A stretch of DNA of 64,000 nt, from assembly GCA_964019055.1 (NCBI GenBank), contig OZ025206.1:25409906-25473905 (forward strand), in the 5' to 3' direction. Below are positions 29,980 to 40,500 of the stretch, in pieces. Position 1 is the stretch's first letter. Every line of letters begins with the position of its first letter. A program made the translations under genes and the position numbers. Below the pieces are notes generated by a model. That model did not search any database. It was not told where the DNA came from and saw only the letters and a program-made list of their open reading frames with translations. The stretch comes from Anthopleura xanthogrammica. Its lineage: Eukaryota; Cnidaria; Anthozoa; Actiniaria; Actiniidae.

Positions 29980-32140
29980 AGTTGACAATAATAATAATAA
30001 TAATGATAATAATTTAATGCTTATATAGCGCTATTTAACAATAGAAGATCAATAGCGCTTTACAAAATGTTATAAAATATAAGTATATTTACATTATAAG
30101 TTTACATAATTAGAGTATATTTAGATATAATGTTTAATTGAGTCAATTTATAAAAGTATCAAGTTCATAAAATTCATGTATATATATCCAGCTGTACGAA
30201 AAACTAAGCGCGAAAAGGATTGTGTTGTAATTCAAGCGGCCCTCGCCCAAGTCTTAAAAGTCATATATCTCACAGAATTTGGGGGGGGTCGATCGCAAAG
30301 ATTTACTTTAATTTTTTAAACAACACGTATACTTCAACTTTTTTTCTCTAAATTCTTTGAAACGCGTGTTTTTGTATTGGGAAGAGACTTGGAGCAAGGG
30401 CCGCAAGGACGGTTCGTGCGTGCTCCGGACACCTGGATGTGTAGTTAAATAGATTTAAAATATAATATTTAAATGTCATTTAAAATAATTTCTAAATAGA
30501 AATGTTTTAACTTCTTTCTTAAAAGCGCTCAGGCTAGAAGTGTTCTTTATTTCAATTGGAAGAGTGTTCCAGAGGGAGGGTGCTGCAACTTGAAAGGTAC
30601 GGCCACCCAATGTTGGTAGGACTTTATACCTCGGTCTCTTCAATAATGTACTATGATTAGACCTTAGACTGTAGGTTGATTTGTCTTTGACTTTGACAAG
30701 ATCCAGAATGTAACTGGGCGCTAAACCATGTATGGCTTTAAAAGTCATAAGAAGAATTTTGGAGTGGATACGTGCTTGAATGGGAAGCCAGTGTAGGTCA
30801 AATAGTATCGGAGTAATGTGAGAAAATTTCCCAACATCTTTCACTAATCTTGCAACTGCATTTTGGACACGCTGTAGTTTTGCGATTTGCTCTTTGGGAA
30901 GGCCAAAATATAGACTGTTGCAATAGTCAAGCCTGCTTGTGACAAAAGCATGTACTAATGTGAGACTGAAGTGACTTGGCAGAAAGGTATGGCTTGATTC
31001 GGCGAATGTTGTGTAGATGGAAAAAGGCAGATTTACAAGTGTTGGTGATTTGTTCCGACATATTCCGATTCGAGTTAAGCCAACATTCTTGACGGTTGTG
31101 CTGGAATTTACAACCGAGTTGCCAATTTTAAGCGTTAATGGATTAAGTTTTGCTAGTTGCTGTCGCGTACCAATTAGAATAAATTCTGTCTTAGCGTTAT
31201 TGAGCATGAGCTTGTCATTCTCCATCCAATTCTTTATTCTTCCAATGCAATCCTCCTTGACTTTTACTGCATTTTCATACGATAGTCCATCTGGTTTGAA
31301 GCTAATATAGAGCTGGGTGTCGTCTGCATAGCAATGTGCTGTAGTAGGACTGTTGCAGATAACCTTGAACAGTTTTGATGCGTACAAGATAAAGAGTAGA
31401 GGGCCAAGGCAAGAGCCCTGGAGAACTCCACTATCCAGCTCAAAACGATTGGAAAATGTTCCATCGATGAAAACCCGCTGGCCCCTATCACTCAGGTATG
31501 ACTGAAACCAATCTAGGGCAGTGCCTCCAATTCCAATTTCCTCAAACAGACGTTTGATAAGAACATCATGACTAATAGTGTCAAATGCTGCACTCAAATC
31601 AAGCATAACCAACAGAGTAAACTCTTGAGAATTCATCTTAGTCAATATATCATTAGTTACTTTAAGAAGAGCCGTCTCAGTGCTGTGGAATTCACGATAG
31701 GAAGACTGGAGTACAGGATATATGGAGTTTTCCATGAGATGGGTATGTGTTTGTTCATAGACTGCTTTCTCTGTAAGTTTTGAGATATATTTCAAGTTGC
31801 TGAGTGGTCGATAGTTCTTGAGCAGTAAATCCAAGCCAGGTTTTTTTAGGACTGGGTTTACCTGAGCACACTTCCAGTCATCAGCAAATTGGCCAGACTG
31901 TAGAGATAAGTTGATGGTTTTGGTGATGGCAGGTAATAACACATCACTGCACTCAAGAACAAGGGCCGTAGGCATTGGATCGAGATTGCAGGTTTTTTTG
32001 CTGACACGCCCAATAAGAGAAATCATTCAGTCGTGCTGTAATAGGATCAGCTATAATGGTGTCATGAAAGGTATCCGGTGTATCATTTCCAACAGAAACA
32101 AGCTTTGAGTGGATGGTACTGATCTTCTCAACAACGAAGG
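29980..32140 (-). mobile_element. L2-type non-LTR retrotransposon, 5' truncated
   Basis: Minus-strand element. The 5' end is lost at about 32140 next to minisatellite. The reverse-transcriptase ORF is 32026-30476, and a 3' UTR ends in TAGCGCTATATAAGCATT and (ATT)n at 29986-30012, the usual tail of the L2/CR1 group. The 3' end abuts the TIR element at 29285-29979. Confidence 0.9.
30476..32026 (-). pseudogene. Reverse transcriptase of the L2-type LINE, frameshifted
   Basis: Residues 1-516 hold the RT domains in order: NYRPLSNLKYISKLTEKAV, REFHSTETALLKV, LDLSAAFDTISHDVLIKRL, QGSCLGPLLFILYASKL and the catalytic YADDTQLY near residue 240. A C-terminal RVQNAVARLV and the LWNTLPIEIK tail follow. 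Upstream coding sequence (STIHSKLVSVGNDTPDTFHD..ARLND) is present in another frame at about 32140-32020, so there is a frameshift near 32015. The first codon here is only an internal ATG. The endonuclease half is absent. It would copy L2 RNA by target-primed reverse transcription if intact; this copy cannot. Confidence 0.9.
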
Positions 32141-32690
32141 ATTGGTTATTGTTTCTTGGCAACGAAGGATTGTTTATAGCCGGTTTCTTGGTAACGAAGG
32201 ACTGTTTATCGTTTATTGGTTAAACGAAGGATTGTTTATCGTTTATTGGTAACAAAGGATTGTTTGTCGTTTATTGGTAACAAAGGATTGTTTGTCGTTT
32301 ATTGGCAACGAAGGATTGTTTATCGTTTATTGGTAACGAAGGATTTTTTGTCGTTTCTTGGCAACAAAGGATTGTTTATCGTTTCTTGGCAACAAAGGAT
32401 TGTTTATCGTTTCTTGGCAACGAAGGATTGTTTATCGTTTATTGGCAACGAAGGATTGTTTGTCGTTTATTGGCAACAAAGGATTGTTTATCGTTTCTTG
32501 GCAATGAAGGATTGTTTATCGTTTCTTGGCAACGAAGGATTGTTTATCGTTTCTTGGCAACGAAGGATTGTTTGTCATTTATTGGCAACAAAGGATTGTT
32601 TATCGTTTATTGGCAACAAAGGATTGTTTATCGTTTATTGGTAACCAAGGATTGTTTATCGTTTCTTGGCAACGAAGTAAACTATGAAAT
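32141..32690. repeat. 28/32-bp minisatellite, right block
   Basis: About 19 units with TTGGCAACGAAGGATTGTTT followed mostly by ATCGTTTC/A (28 bp). Long plus-strand frames (32216-32644 and 32302-32715) encode only this repeat and are not genes. Confidence 0.9.
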
Positions 32691-32719
32691 GCCGTATTCG
32701 CGGCTCTATCTATAATTTC

Positions 32720-32862
32720 TGTGATCATCAGTGTTATATATTTGGATTGTTAGTTTCTTGGCAACGATTTAACTTCAGAGGCGTTCCGGGCTGGGTACGC
32801 CTCTGTTGTTTACTCGTTGCCAAGAAACTAACAATCCAAATACATAACACTGATGATTACAG
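32720..32862. repeat. Inverted repeat containing minisatellite-like sequence
   Basis: Arms of about 47 bp (TGATCATCAGTGTTATATAT at left, inverted at right) include TTAGTTTCTTGGCAACG, which resembles part of the neighbouring minisatellite unit. The inner CAGAGGCGT...ACGCCTCTG forms a second stem. Confidence 0.8.
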
Positions 32863-33241
32863 AAAGTATAAATCGAGTCGTGAATGGAGGCATGAGCCGA
32901 CTGCAAATTTGTAGATCACTGATATTGTACTAACGTAAAGTGCGACAGTTAGATAGAAAAGACATAATAAATTATAAAATTTCAAAAGGTCTGTTGAAAT
33001 GGGAGAGCAGAGTAATAATATTTTATTATATCTTAATTCAGCTTGTTTATTTACTTATATTTTATAACCTTTTCATATTTTAAATCTTATACTACTTATT
33101 ACGTTTTTGTTTTTATTTTCCTTATTTATTCATCTTATTAATTTTTTATTATACTCTTTAGATAGTTTTTAGCTTAGTTAGTGGAGGACCACGAGTTTAT
33201 CAGATAATTCTACTGTCAAGTGTTACCCTCATGAAATAAAG

Positions 33242-33277
<36 letters not shown>

Positions 33278-33623
33278 TTTTATTAAACTTTATGGTATAT
33301 GCCTTAATAATAATATGTTATAAAAACTATATTAAAATATATAAGAATATAAATATATAACCATAAAAATCTACTCAATATATGTATATATATATACACA
33401 GAAACATAATAATAATATTTGTATCTAATTTGTATTATGTTGTTTAACAGATGCCTCCAACTGCAGTTTCTACATCTAAATCTGTTTTTAATATCGCAAA
33501 ATGTTCTTTTAAGTGTTCTTGAACCTCTTAAGCATATAATGCAGATCTTAATATGGAAAAAGAAACTTTAGCTCTAATCCATGAACTTGTTTTGGAGTAA
33601 TGTTCACCTTTCTTGATAGCAAT

Positions 33624-33667
<44 letters not shown>

Positions 33668-33837
33668 TTTTAATAATTATAATATTATTTTCAAGTTTTG
33701 AGTCAGAGTGAATAATCAACTCAATATTCGAATAATGAAATCATTAACGGATTCTAGGGGGGGTACGCTTGAGCCGTTTTGACTGTAAGGAAAAGAAATA
33801 TATATATAACTGATAATACGGCCGTTTCCTTCAGTCC
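32863..33837. other. AT-rich spacer with three microsatellites
   Basis: (AAT)n at 33242-33276, (TA)n-like at 33370-33400 and (AAT)n at 33629-33666. The sequence CTCATGAAATAAAG before the first run looks like a retroelement 3' end. No coding exon. Confidence 0.6.
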
Positions 33838-34060
33838 ATGTTTTTACGAGCTGAGGGTAGCACTTAATAGCCAGTGGCTCACAAACCTGTGGCCCTCGTT
33901 CCATGATCGATTTGAAATTTTAGAAGTTGATTTTTTTTGTGGAGGGAGGAAAACCGACTTGAAACTCTATCACAAACAACGCCGAGCCCGGCGGGACTCG
34001 AATTCGGAATCCCTTGGTGAGGGGCGAGCGTTCTCATCACTGCGCTACCCGTGCTCCTCC
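33838..34060 (-). mobile_element. tRNA-derived SINE (ACGAG..GGGTAGCAC-tailed family)
   Basis: Read on the minus strand from 34060, GGGTAGCGCAGTGATGAG is an A box and GAATTCGAGTCCC a B box at tRNA spacing. A body with TTTTCCTCCCTCCAC and an end GTGCTACCCTCAGC follow. It shares its tail with 38029-38264. Confidence 0.85.
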
Positions 34061-34197
34061 TTCGACAACTCCTTTTGAGTAAGGTCTTTTTGCTGGCCTT
34101 TGGTCAGTGAACATGACTTAACACATTGTCTTTAAGGTATCAGGATACGTTTGAGGCCTTCGAGATTACTTTACACACGAGCCAAATTTCTCGCATT

Positions 34198-34758
34198 CTA
34201 AGCATCCTTATCTGTTATGATTTCAGAGTGCTTTAATGTTCCTGGAACACTGCTCAATTCTAGCCATGTATCCGGGTTCTCTCCGAGTACTTTCGTTAGC
34301 TTTTTCAGAGAATATTCTCTAATAATCAAAGTGCATAAGTTGCTGTATTCTTCTTCATCATCATCATCTTTCTCGTCTTCTTCTTGCTCTTCGTCTTTGG
34401 GAGTTTTTTGAATTGCATTTTCGGCTGGTTGGACCAAAATGATTAATGGTTTGGGCGAAACTTGGATGCAAAGAAACTCAATGTCATAATCACTGTTCAC
34501 GGGTTCACTAGTAGTTTCTAAGGAGGTATTTTCTCTTGGGTATTTTCTTCCTCCTCTTCCTGGGTTGACTGAGTTCAACTTTTGTTGAAACTTTTCCCGA
34601 AAACTGTTGACTACTTTAAACATTTTATATGCTTGCACTCCACAGCTTAGCACTTGAGAACTGAATGACTTAACTAGCAAGAACATCTGACAGTTGGTGA
34701 GTGTCGGCTTGTATGACTGATCTCTCAAGTTACGTAAGGGACGGACTATTAGATAGTT
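34198..34758 (-). CDS. Acidic-stretch protein exon, unknown
   Basis: Open on the minus strand from about 34758 to the stop at 34198, about 186 codons. The apparent first Met at 34728 is TTG, so this is probably an exon of a longer gene, or non-coding. The product has NYLIVRPLRNLRDQSYKP, a segment FLLVKSFSSQVLSCG, a basic patch GRGGRKYPREN, then EEQEEDEKDDDDEEEY and a C-terminus EIITDKDA. No family recognised. The acidic run comes from a GAT/GAA-rich tract and lowers confidence that the frame is real. A C-tract just upstream on this strand (34774-34760) could belong to an acceptor. Confidence 0.35.
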   Translation of the reverse strand, partial: NYLIVRPLRNLRDQSYKPTLTNCQMFLLVKSFSSQVLSCGVQAYKMFKVVNSFREKFQQKLNSVNPGRGGRKYPRENTSLETTSEPVNSDYDIEFLCIQVSPKPLIILVQPAENAIQKTPKDEEQEEDEKDDDDEEEYSNLCTLIIREYSLKKLTKVLGENPDTWLELSSVPGTLKHSEIITDKDA

Positions 34759-34759
34759 G

Positions 34760-35101
34760 ATGGGGGGGGGGGGGGTTGCGTAAATCCCCCCAAAAAAATA
34801 TCGAGCAAGCCCTTAAACCTCAAAAAAATATCAAGCACGCTTTTCTGTGCGAAAAAAAATATCGAGCTAGCACAGGTCAAAGGTAATGGCACGAACTTTA
34901 TAAATATGTTGCGAATGCCCCTCAAATCACTGGAAATCGCATTTCCGAGGGTCCCAATTTTCAAACATTTGGTGGGGGGCACCAAACCCCAAACCCCCTC
35001 TACGTTCGCCCACCTTGACGCTCCACGGTCCCCAATAATGCATATAATTATTGCACTCAACATCAGAATATAATGAAATAGAACAGAATTCGGACTATGT
35101 A
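34760..35101. other. Spacer with a 14-base G tract
   Basis: A G run at about 34761-34774 is followed by repeated AAAAAAATATCGAGC blocks (34794, 34825, 34853), a short degenerate tandem repeat of about 30 bp. Confidence 0.6.
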
Positions 35102-35241
35102 CTTATTGACTGAGTGGGAGGTCCGAACGGGAAAATATTTGGCTCGAGGTCCTGAAGTACGGAACGAGCGCAGCGAGTTCCGTGCCAAGGACCGAGAGCC
35201 AAATATTTTCCCGTTCGGACCGACCTTAACTCAGTCAATAA
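35102..35241. repeat. 140-bp hairpin element with GAGCGCAGCGAG apex
   Basis: CTTATTGACTGAG at left pairs with CTCAGTCAATAAG at right. The long inner arms include GTCCGAACGGGAAAATATTT and its complement. The apex is GGAACGAGCGCAGCGAGTTCC. A fragment of one arm (TCCGAACGGGAAATTATTAC) recurs at 35352. Confidence 0.9.
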
Positions 35242-37563
35242 GCATTTTATCATATGACCACATATAAAAAATCGATTTCAAAGCGTTTTTAATAAATGCG
35301 AATCAAAATGCGTAGTTTTTACATTTTTGACGGCAGCGAGTCCGAACGGCGAGTCCGAACGGGAAATTATTACACTTTTCGGAAAAGCGTACTTTTTTTG
35401 CTGACGACATTTTCCCCAAAGGTTTTTTTTAGAATCACGCGTACAGTGAAATACGGTCATATGATAATATATAATATTCCGTTTTCAAAACTGAAATAGT
35501 AGTAGTTATATTATCTCTTTCCGTTGTAAGAGTGGTTGCAAGAAGCCTGTTAGATAAATTATAATCTTACATGTTCAGTCAGTTTAGTTCAAATTTTGCC
35601 TAAAAGCCATCCTTGCCGGACTGACCAATCAGTGATTTTGCCCTATGTATGATTAATAATATTTATCGTGCAAAGTCATGATGTTAAAAAAAATAATAAC
35701 GTGCAGGGGGTGGAACAAAAATATAAATATTATGTAACTCAATTCCCTGCCCCCATCCCCCATCAATTATCTAATGTCTAAGATTTTAAGATATAAGATC
35801 TTTAGGTTCTTGAGATTTTATTTCCTACTTAACTTTGATTTTTTGTATGGATGAATGTATGCATTACATACCGACATATAACACTTTTAAAACATTATGT
35901 AACATTAAATAACTTAGCTTATAGTTCTGTCTTTTTGCCTTGAGTTAGCTGAGGGAATTAACGATAAAGACTTTATTAAAACACAGAATTTTGAAACTAT
36001 ACGACTTTTAAAATTACACTGCCGCTGTGAACTAGCTGACCAGCAAATGCTCGTATAGTTCCAAGTGACCTTATATATATTACAGTGTGTAATTTATTAG
36101 TCCATCATTTATTTTGAATAATTTAGCAGTAATTATGCTTGGTTGGATTTTGCAAACACATAAATTCTTTGCGATTTTTTAAATTCTTTTACACTCTTTC
36201 AATTTTCAGTTTCTAACTTACATGTTCGTCAAATAGTATAATATATAATATATAATACGGAAATATCTCACGTCACTCGCATTCTCCTCTTACTGCGCTA
36301 AGTTATATTTAGGAGTTCGCACGTCATTGGATCCAAGCGGTTAAATTTGTGAACTTACCGCTTTTCGTCTTTTCTCGTATATCTGGTACAACAGAATTTC
36401 CTTGTATATACAGTTGTAGTAGTATTCCATTCAATAGGGTATCAGTGAGGTTAACCGCGTTAGCCGTAAAAACAACCCAAAATTTAGTCGTTAGGCGTGA
36501 AAATGCCGGGAACAAAAAATAAGCGTTAGACGTAAAAAGTCTAAAAAAAGTTAACCGTAATTTTGCTCATAGCCAAGACTTGTATTTGTCGAGATCTCTT
36601 CTCAAGACTGATTAATGTTATTGTTATGCATTCATCCGTGAATGGTCCTAAGACCTTAACCGAAAAGTGTTTTTCAACAATGTAAATTTGTCATTTACTT
36701 TTTTAAAACGATGGAAATTAATGTTTAATTTTTAAGACAATGGAAATAAAAATGTTTTGTTAACCGTAAGTGAAAAAATTGACCGTTAGCCGTAAACGAT
36801 CCATTGGGATCCTCATTCAATTCAAGTGCTTTAGGAGTTCCATGGGTTATCTTCATGAGAATAAAAAAGGCTGCCGCATGAGAAAGCTTCATGGATGCTC
36901 ACACTGGTTATCGGAAAAGTACCAAGAAAGAGAAAAGATTCTCGCTTCTCGCGATTCCGCCATCACCCCGACTACAATTTCGATTCCATTTTTTTTTTCA
37001 GTTCACACTAAATAATAATCATCTCAATATTTGTATTTTCAGTATTCAATTTTGACGGATAACTACAACATTAGTAAAAACCTCCCTCCCACAAATAGCG
37101 AGGTGAGGGCCAGGCTCCAGTCCCTCTGTCAAAGTAAGTTGGCCGGGAAGGGCCTGGGTACCCGAAACGGTCCATTCGTTTATAACATTCGTAGCAGTCG
37201 CTTATCCTATATTGGTGACTGGTCACCTAATGAAGTACATGGCAATCAGAGCTCTATTGGCTTCTAAAAATAAAGAAATATTTTGTTTTTAAAAATGGTC
37301 GATAAATTTGAATGAGGCCGTTCAGTAAAATCACCATTTTTGAAATTTCACGAACCCAACTGGAATAACTAAACATTTTAAAAAGAAATCGCCTTGTTAA
37401 AGCTGACCAGCATAAACTCAAAACTGTACAAATTATATATTATTGTATTGATGTTAAGTTCTCCTCAAGTTCGAGTATAAGAATTTAGTAATGGCTGCCA
37501 TTAAAGATTTGTCAAATAGTTGCTCTCTACCCACCCCTCCCCTGGCGAAATCCACGCTGCACA
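35242..37563. other. Intergenic with GTTARNCGTAA motif cluster
   Basis: No convincing exon. At 36449-36800 the motif GTTA(A/G)(C/G)CGTAA occurs about seven times in variants (for example GTTAGCCGTAA at 36459 and 36785, GTTAACCGTAA near 36551 and 36760). This is either a degenerate dispersed repeat or the edges of an element. The short frame at 37031-37267 has no supporting splice signals. Confidence 0.4.
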
Positions 37564-40500
37564 TCAAAGCCGAGTATCATAGACGTGAGTTTCATCATCA
37601 CTCACATCGAAATCAAAATCCTTGTTCGAGTCTTTAAGGTTTCTAAGAATTCTTTTGGAGTTCTTTGAGAAGCTTTTTCGAAACGCAGCATTATCGTATG
37701 AGCCGTCTGCTTCCCCACGACGTTGTTCAGCGATGTAGTCATCGTTGTTATGCGTGCGCACCTTGTCTGTTATATGGCCATTCGTTTGTTGATTTTTGAA
37801 GGTTTTAGAGTTAGAATCGCTTATTTTTCTTGTATTTACATGAACGGAATAGGCAATAGTAGAGTGACCTGCAATAAAAGCATTTACATAAGAACATGAT
37901 AGAGTTTATTAGATAGTTGTCAATTTTTGCTTGGAAAAATAGCGTAATATTTCTGTACCGAATCAAAAGGCTACTAAAAGACATGGCCGCCATATTGGTG
38001 GTATTAACACACATTAAAAAAAACGTCCTTGTTTTTACGAGGGTAGCACTCAATACCCATTGGCTAACAAACCTGTGGCCCTCGTTCCATGATCGAATTG
38101 GAGTTTAGAAGTTGATTTTTGTGGAGGGAGGAAAACCGGAGAACCCGGAGAAAAACCCTCGAAGCACGGGAGAGAACCAACTAGAAACTCTACTCACATA
38201 CGACACCGAGCCCGGCGGTGAGAAGCGAGAGCTATATCACCGCTACACGGCCACCCGTGCTTCCTACAGGAAGCAGAAAAGAAATGTTTTCATAACTTTT
38301 GGGTGTTTAACATTTACAAAAAAGAAACAATCCATTGAGATAACCGGTTTTTAGTTCCTTAAAATGAAAAGCAAATATCTTGAATGGAAAAAGCCCGCCT
38401 GGGATTGGAGTGTTCCATTCGTAACGAAAGCCTCAGCATGGTAACCAGGGCTTTGTCATTGGCTGTGCCTTGATAAGGGTCTGGAACTGGTATGAAACTG
38501 CATGGAATGTATGTGTAAATAGCACACGAACCGACCATTAGAAAATTCCGGGAAAGGACGGATCAGATAATTTCAGGAATTTTCCAGTTGGTTGAACCAA
38601 AATAGCGTTTACCATTTACCTCCGAACCGAAATTTCCGGACTATTTTTCGTAAATGGTAAACACCCTTAGTTTCAGTGCCAAGGCCCAATAACATATGTC
38701 GGAAATAACCACGTGACTTGGATACATCGTACAACACATCACGTGACACCTTGTCTGTGCATCATTTTTATGACTTTAGTGCTAATGTGTTCATATATGA
38801 AAAACCACGTCACTGGCCGTAGAGTAACGTACAACAGGCCACGTGACACCTTGTCTCTCTGCATTGCCTCATAATAAAATTAGTCAAAATAAAATCTTCA
38901 GAACTTTTGAACTTACTTGTCAAAGTTGTCGCCCAGGAAGTTGGCCGCCAGCCACACAAGCCCAGGAGACCTCCGACCACTTGTTTGTAACCCCGCAGGT
39001 ATCGCGGGCTCATCTTGCCATACAGAAAGGGATTCGACAGCGCGTAGAGAAGAGAAAGCATGCCTGTGAAGAGAAGAACTGGTTTCGGGGAGTTTTTCTG
39101 TCTTATCATCGTTACCACATTGTTGATCTAAAAAAATCAAAAATGAAATAGGGAATGAGAAGACGCGAGACAAAAATGAGAAGAAAAGTATGTTGGAAGT
39201 TCAAGTTATTGATTAGTATTTATCTATCTTTTTTATCTCTTTTCTTTCATTGCAAAAAAAAATGATTTTAAGCAGGGGTGGCCATGGAGTCAGGATTTTT
39301 CAAAGGGGACCCAAATCCCAAAAGCCGCTCGCTTTCTTTTCTGCCGAACCAAAAAAATTATTATTCTAATCCTTTTGCTATCAAGCGTTCTTAAAAAAAT
39401 TACTAACACGAGCCCCCCCTCCATGTGTGGATTTGGGTCAATATACTTTAACAAATTAAAGTATATTGACCCAAATCCACACATAGGATACCATAGGGGA
39501 ATTTTATAGGAAAACAAAGGCGCGCGCGGAAAAAATGTGGTAGTGTATTTTTTACGGATTTTTTTTTTTGCTCGTTCGTATTATAGAGGACATTATCTTG
39601 ACCACGAATAAAGAAGATTCATTAAACGCGATTTTATTTCCCATTTTATTTTCGCCTTTTACTTTTATCTAAATTGGGCTCCCTGTGCTGAGAGTAGCCG
39701 GATAACCCACATGGTTTCACGTCCCAATATTGAAAAGGTTCCCGAAAGATGATTGGATTCAGAAATTGATTTTTGCGGAAGGAGGAAAACCGGAGAACCC
39801 GGAGAAAGTTCCTCGAAGCACAGGAGAGAATAATAAACAACCCTGCTCACATTGATGGCAAGTCTGGCGGGGAATCAAACCCGTGACCCCAGGTGGCGCA
39901 TTAACAATGAATACCACCCAAGCTCCTGCTGCATGTTAAATAGCTTTGAACTCTGCTCGAGAACTGTTTAAACTTCAATTTTATCGAACACCTGAAACAA
40001 CATCTCGGGTGATCTAATTCAGGGCACGGCTAACTCAGATCGAAATGGATTTTAGCGTGTTGGGTTTGGCAAAGACAGGAATACGAGAAAACCCGGCCAG
40101 AATCAAGTCAATCAAGGGAGCGACGGAAATAGACTATATAAGTACGAAATACACAATTAAGATGGAATGTCGAGATTTAACTTAAAGAGGGAAATTTTTA
40201 GTCTCCTTTGCAGCCGTTCTTAGTGTCGGTCTCAAAATCCCTCCCCACTAACGGCTGCATACTGCAGCCAGACATTCCATTCCAACGGCTTAGCCAATCA
40301 CGGCTCTAGTTCTAAAATCGAGACCTAAAGCGCGCCAGATAAAAGAAAAGGGGTTTCATTCATTGTTTTGAATGTTAGAGGAAAGCCGGCGGCTCATTGT
40401 TTATTATATTTGGCGAGAAATCAACAGGGCGGCCTGTCACGGGCCTGTCTCCTGATTGGCCTAAATCAAACAATTGGAATGGAATGTCTGGCTGCAGTAA

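Noticed and set aside
29015..32690. Possible CRISPR-like array
   Set aside because: Units are head to tail without unique spacers, in a eukaryotic setting with an L2 LINE.
32216..32715. Two overlapping plus-strand ORFs of about 140 codons
   Set aside because: They translate the 28-bp minisatellite; the repeated LSFIGN/GLFIV products are artefacts.
34198..34758. Third exon of the minus-strand GPCR
   Set aside because: A much better terminal exon, with the right phase and DNAAF similarity to the paralogue tail, lies at 37868-37564.
37031..37267. Plus-strand ORF with GKGLGTRNGPFVYNI
   Set aside because: No splice sites or recognisable domain; probably chance or a retroelement fragment.
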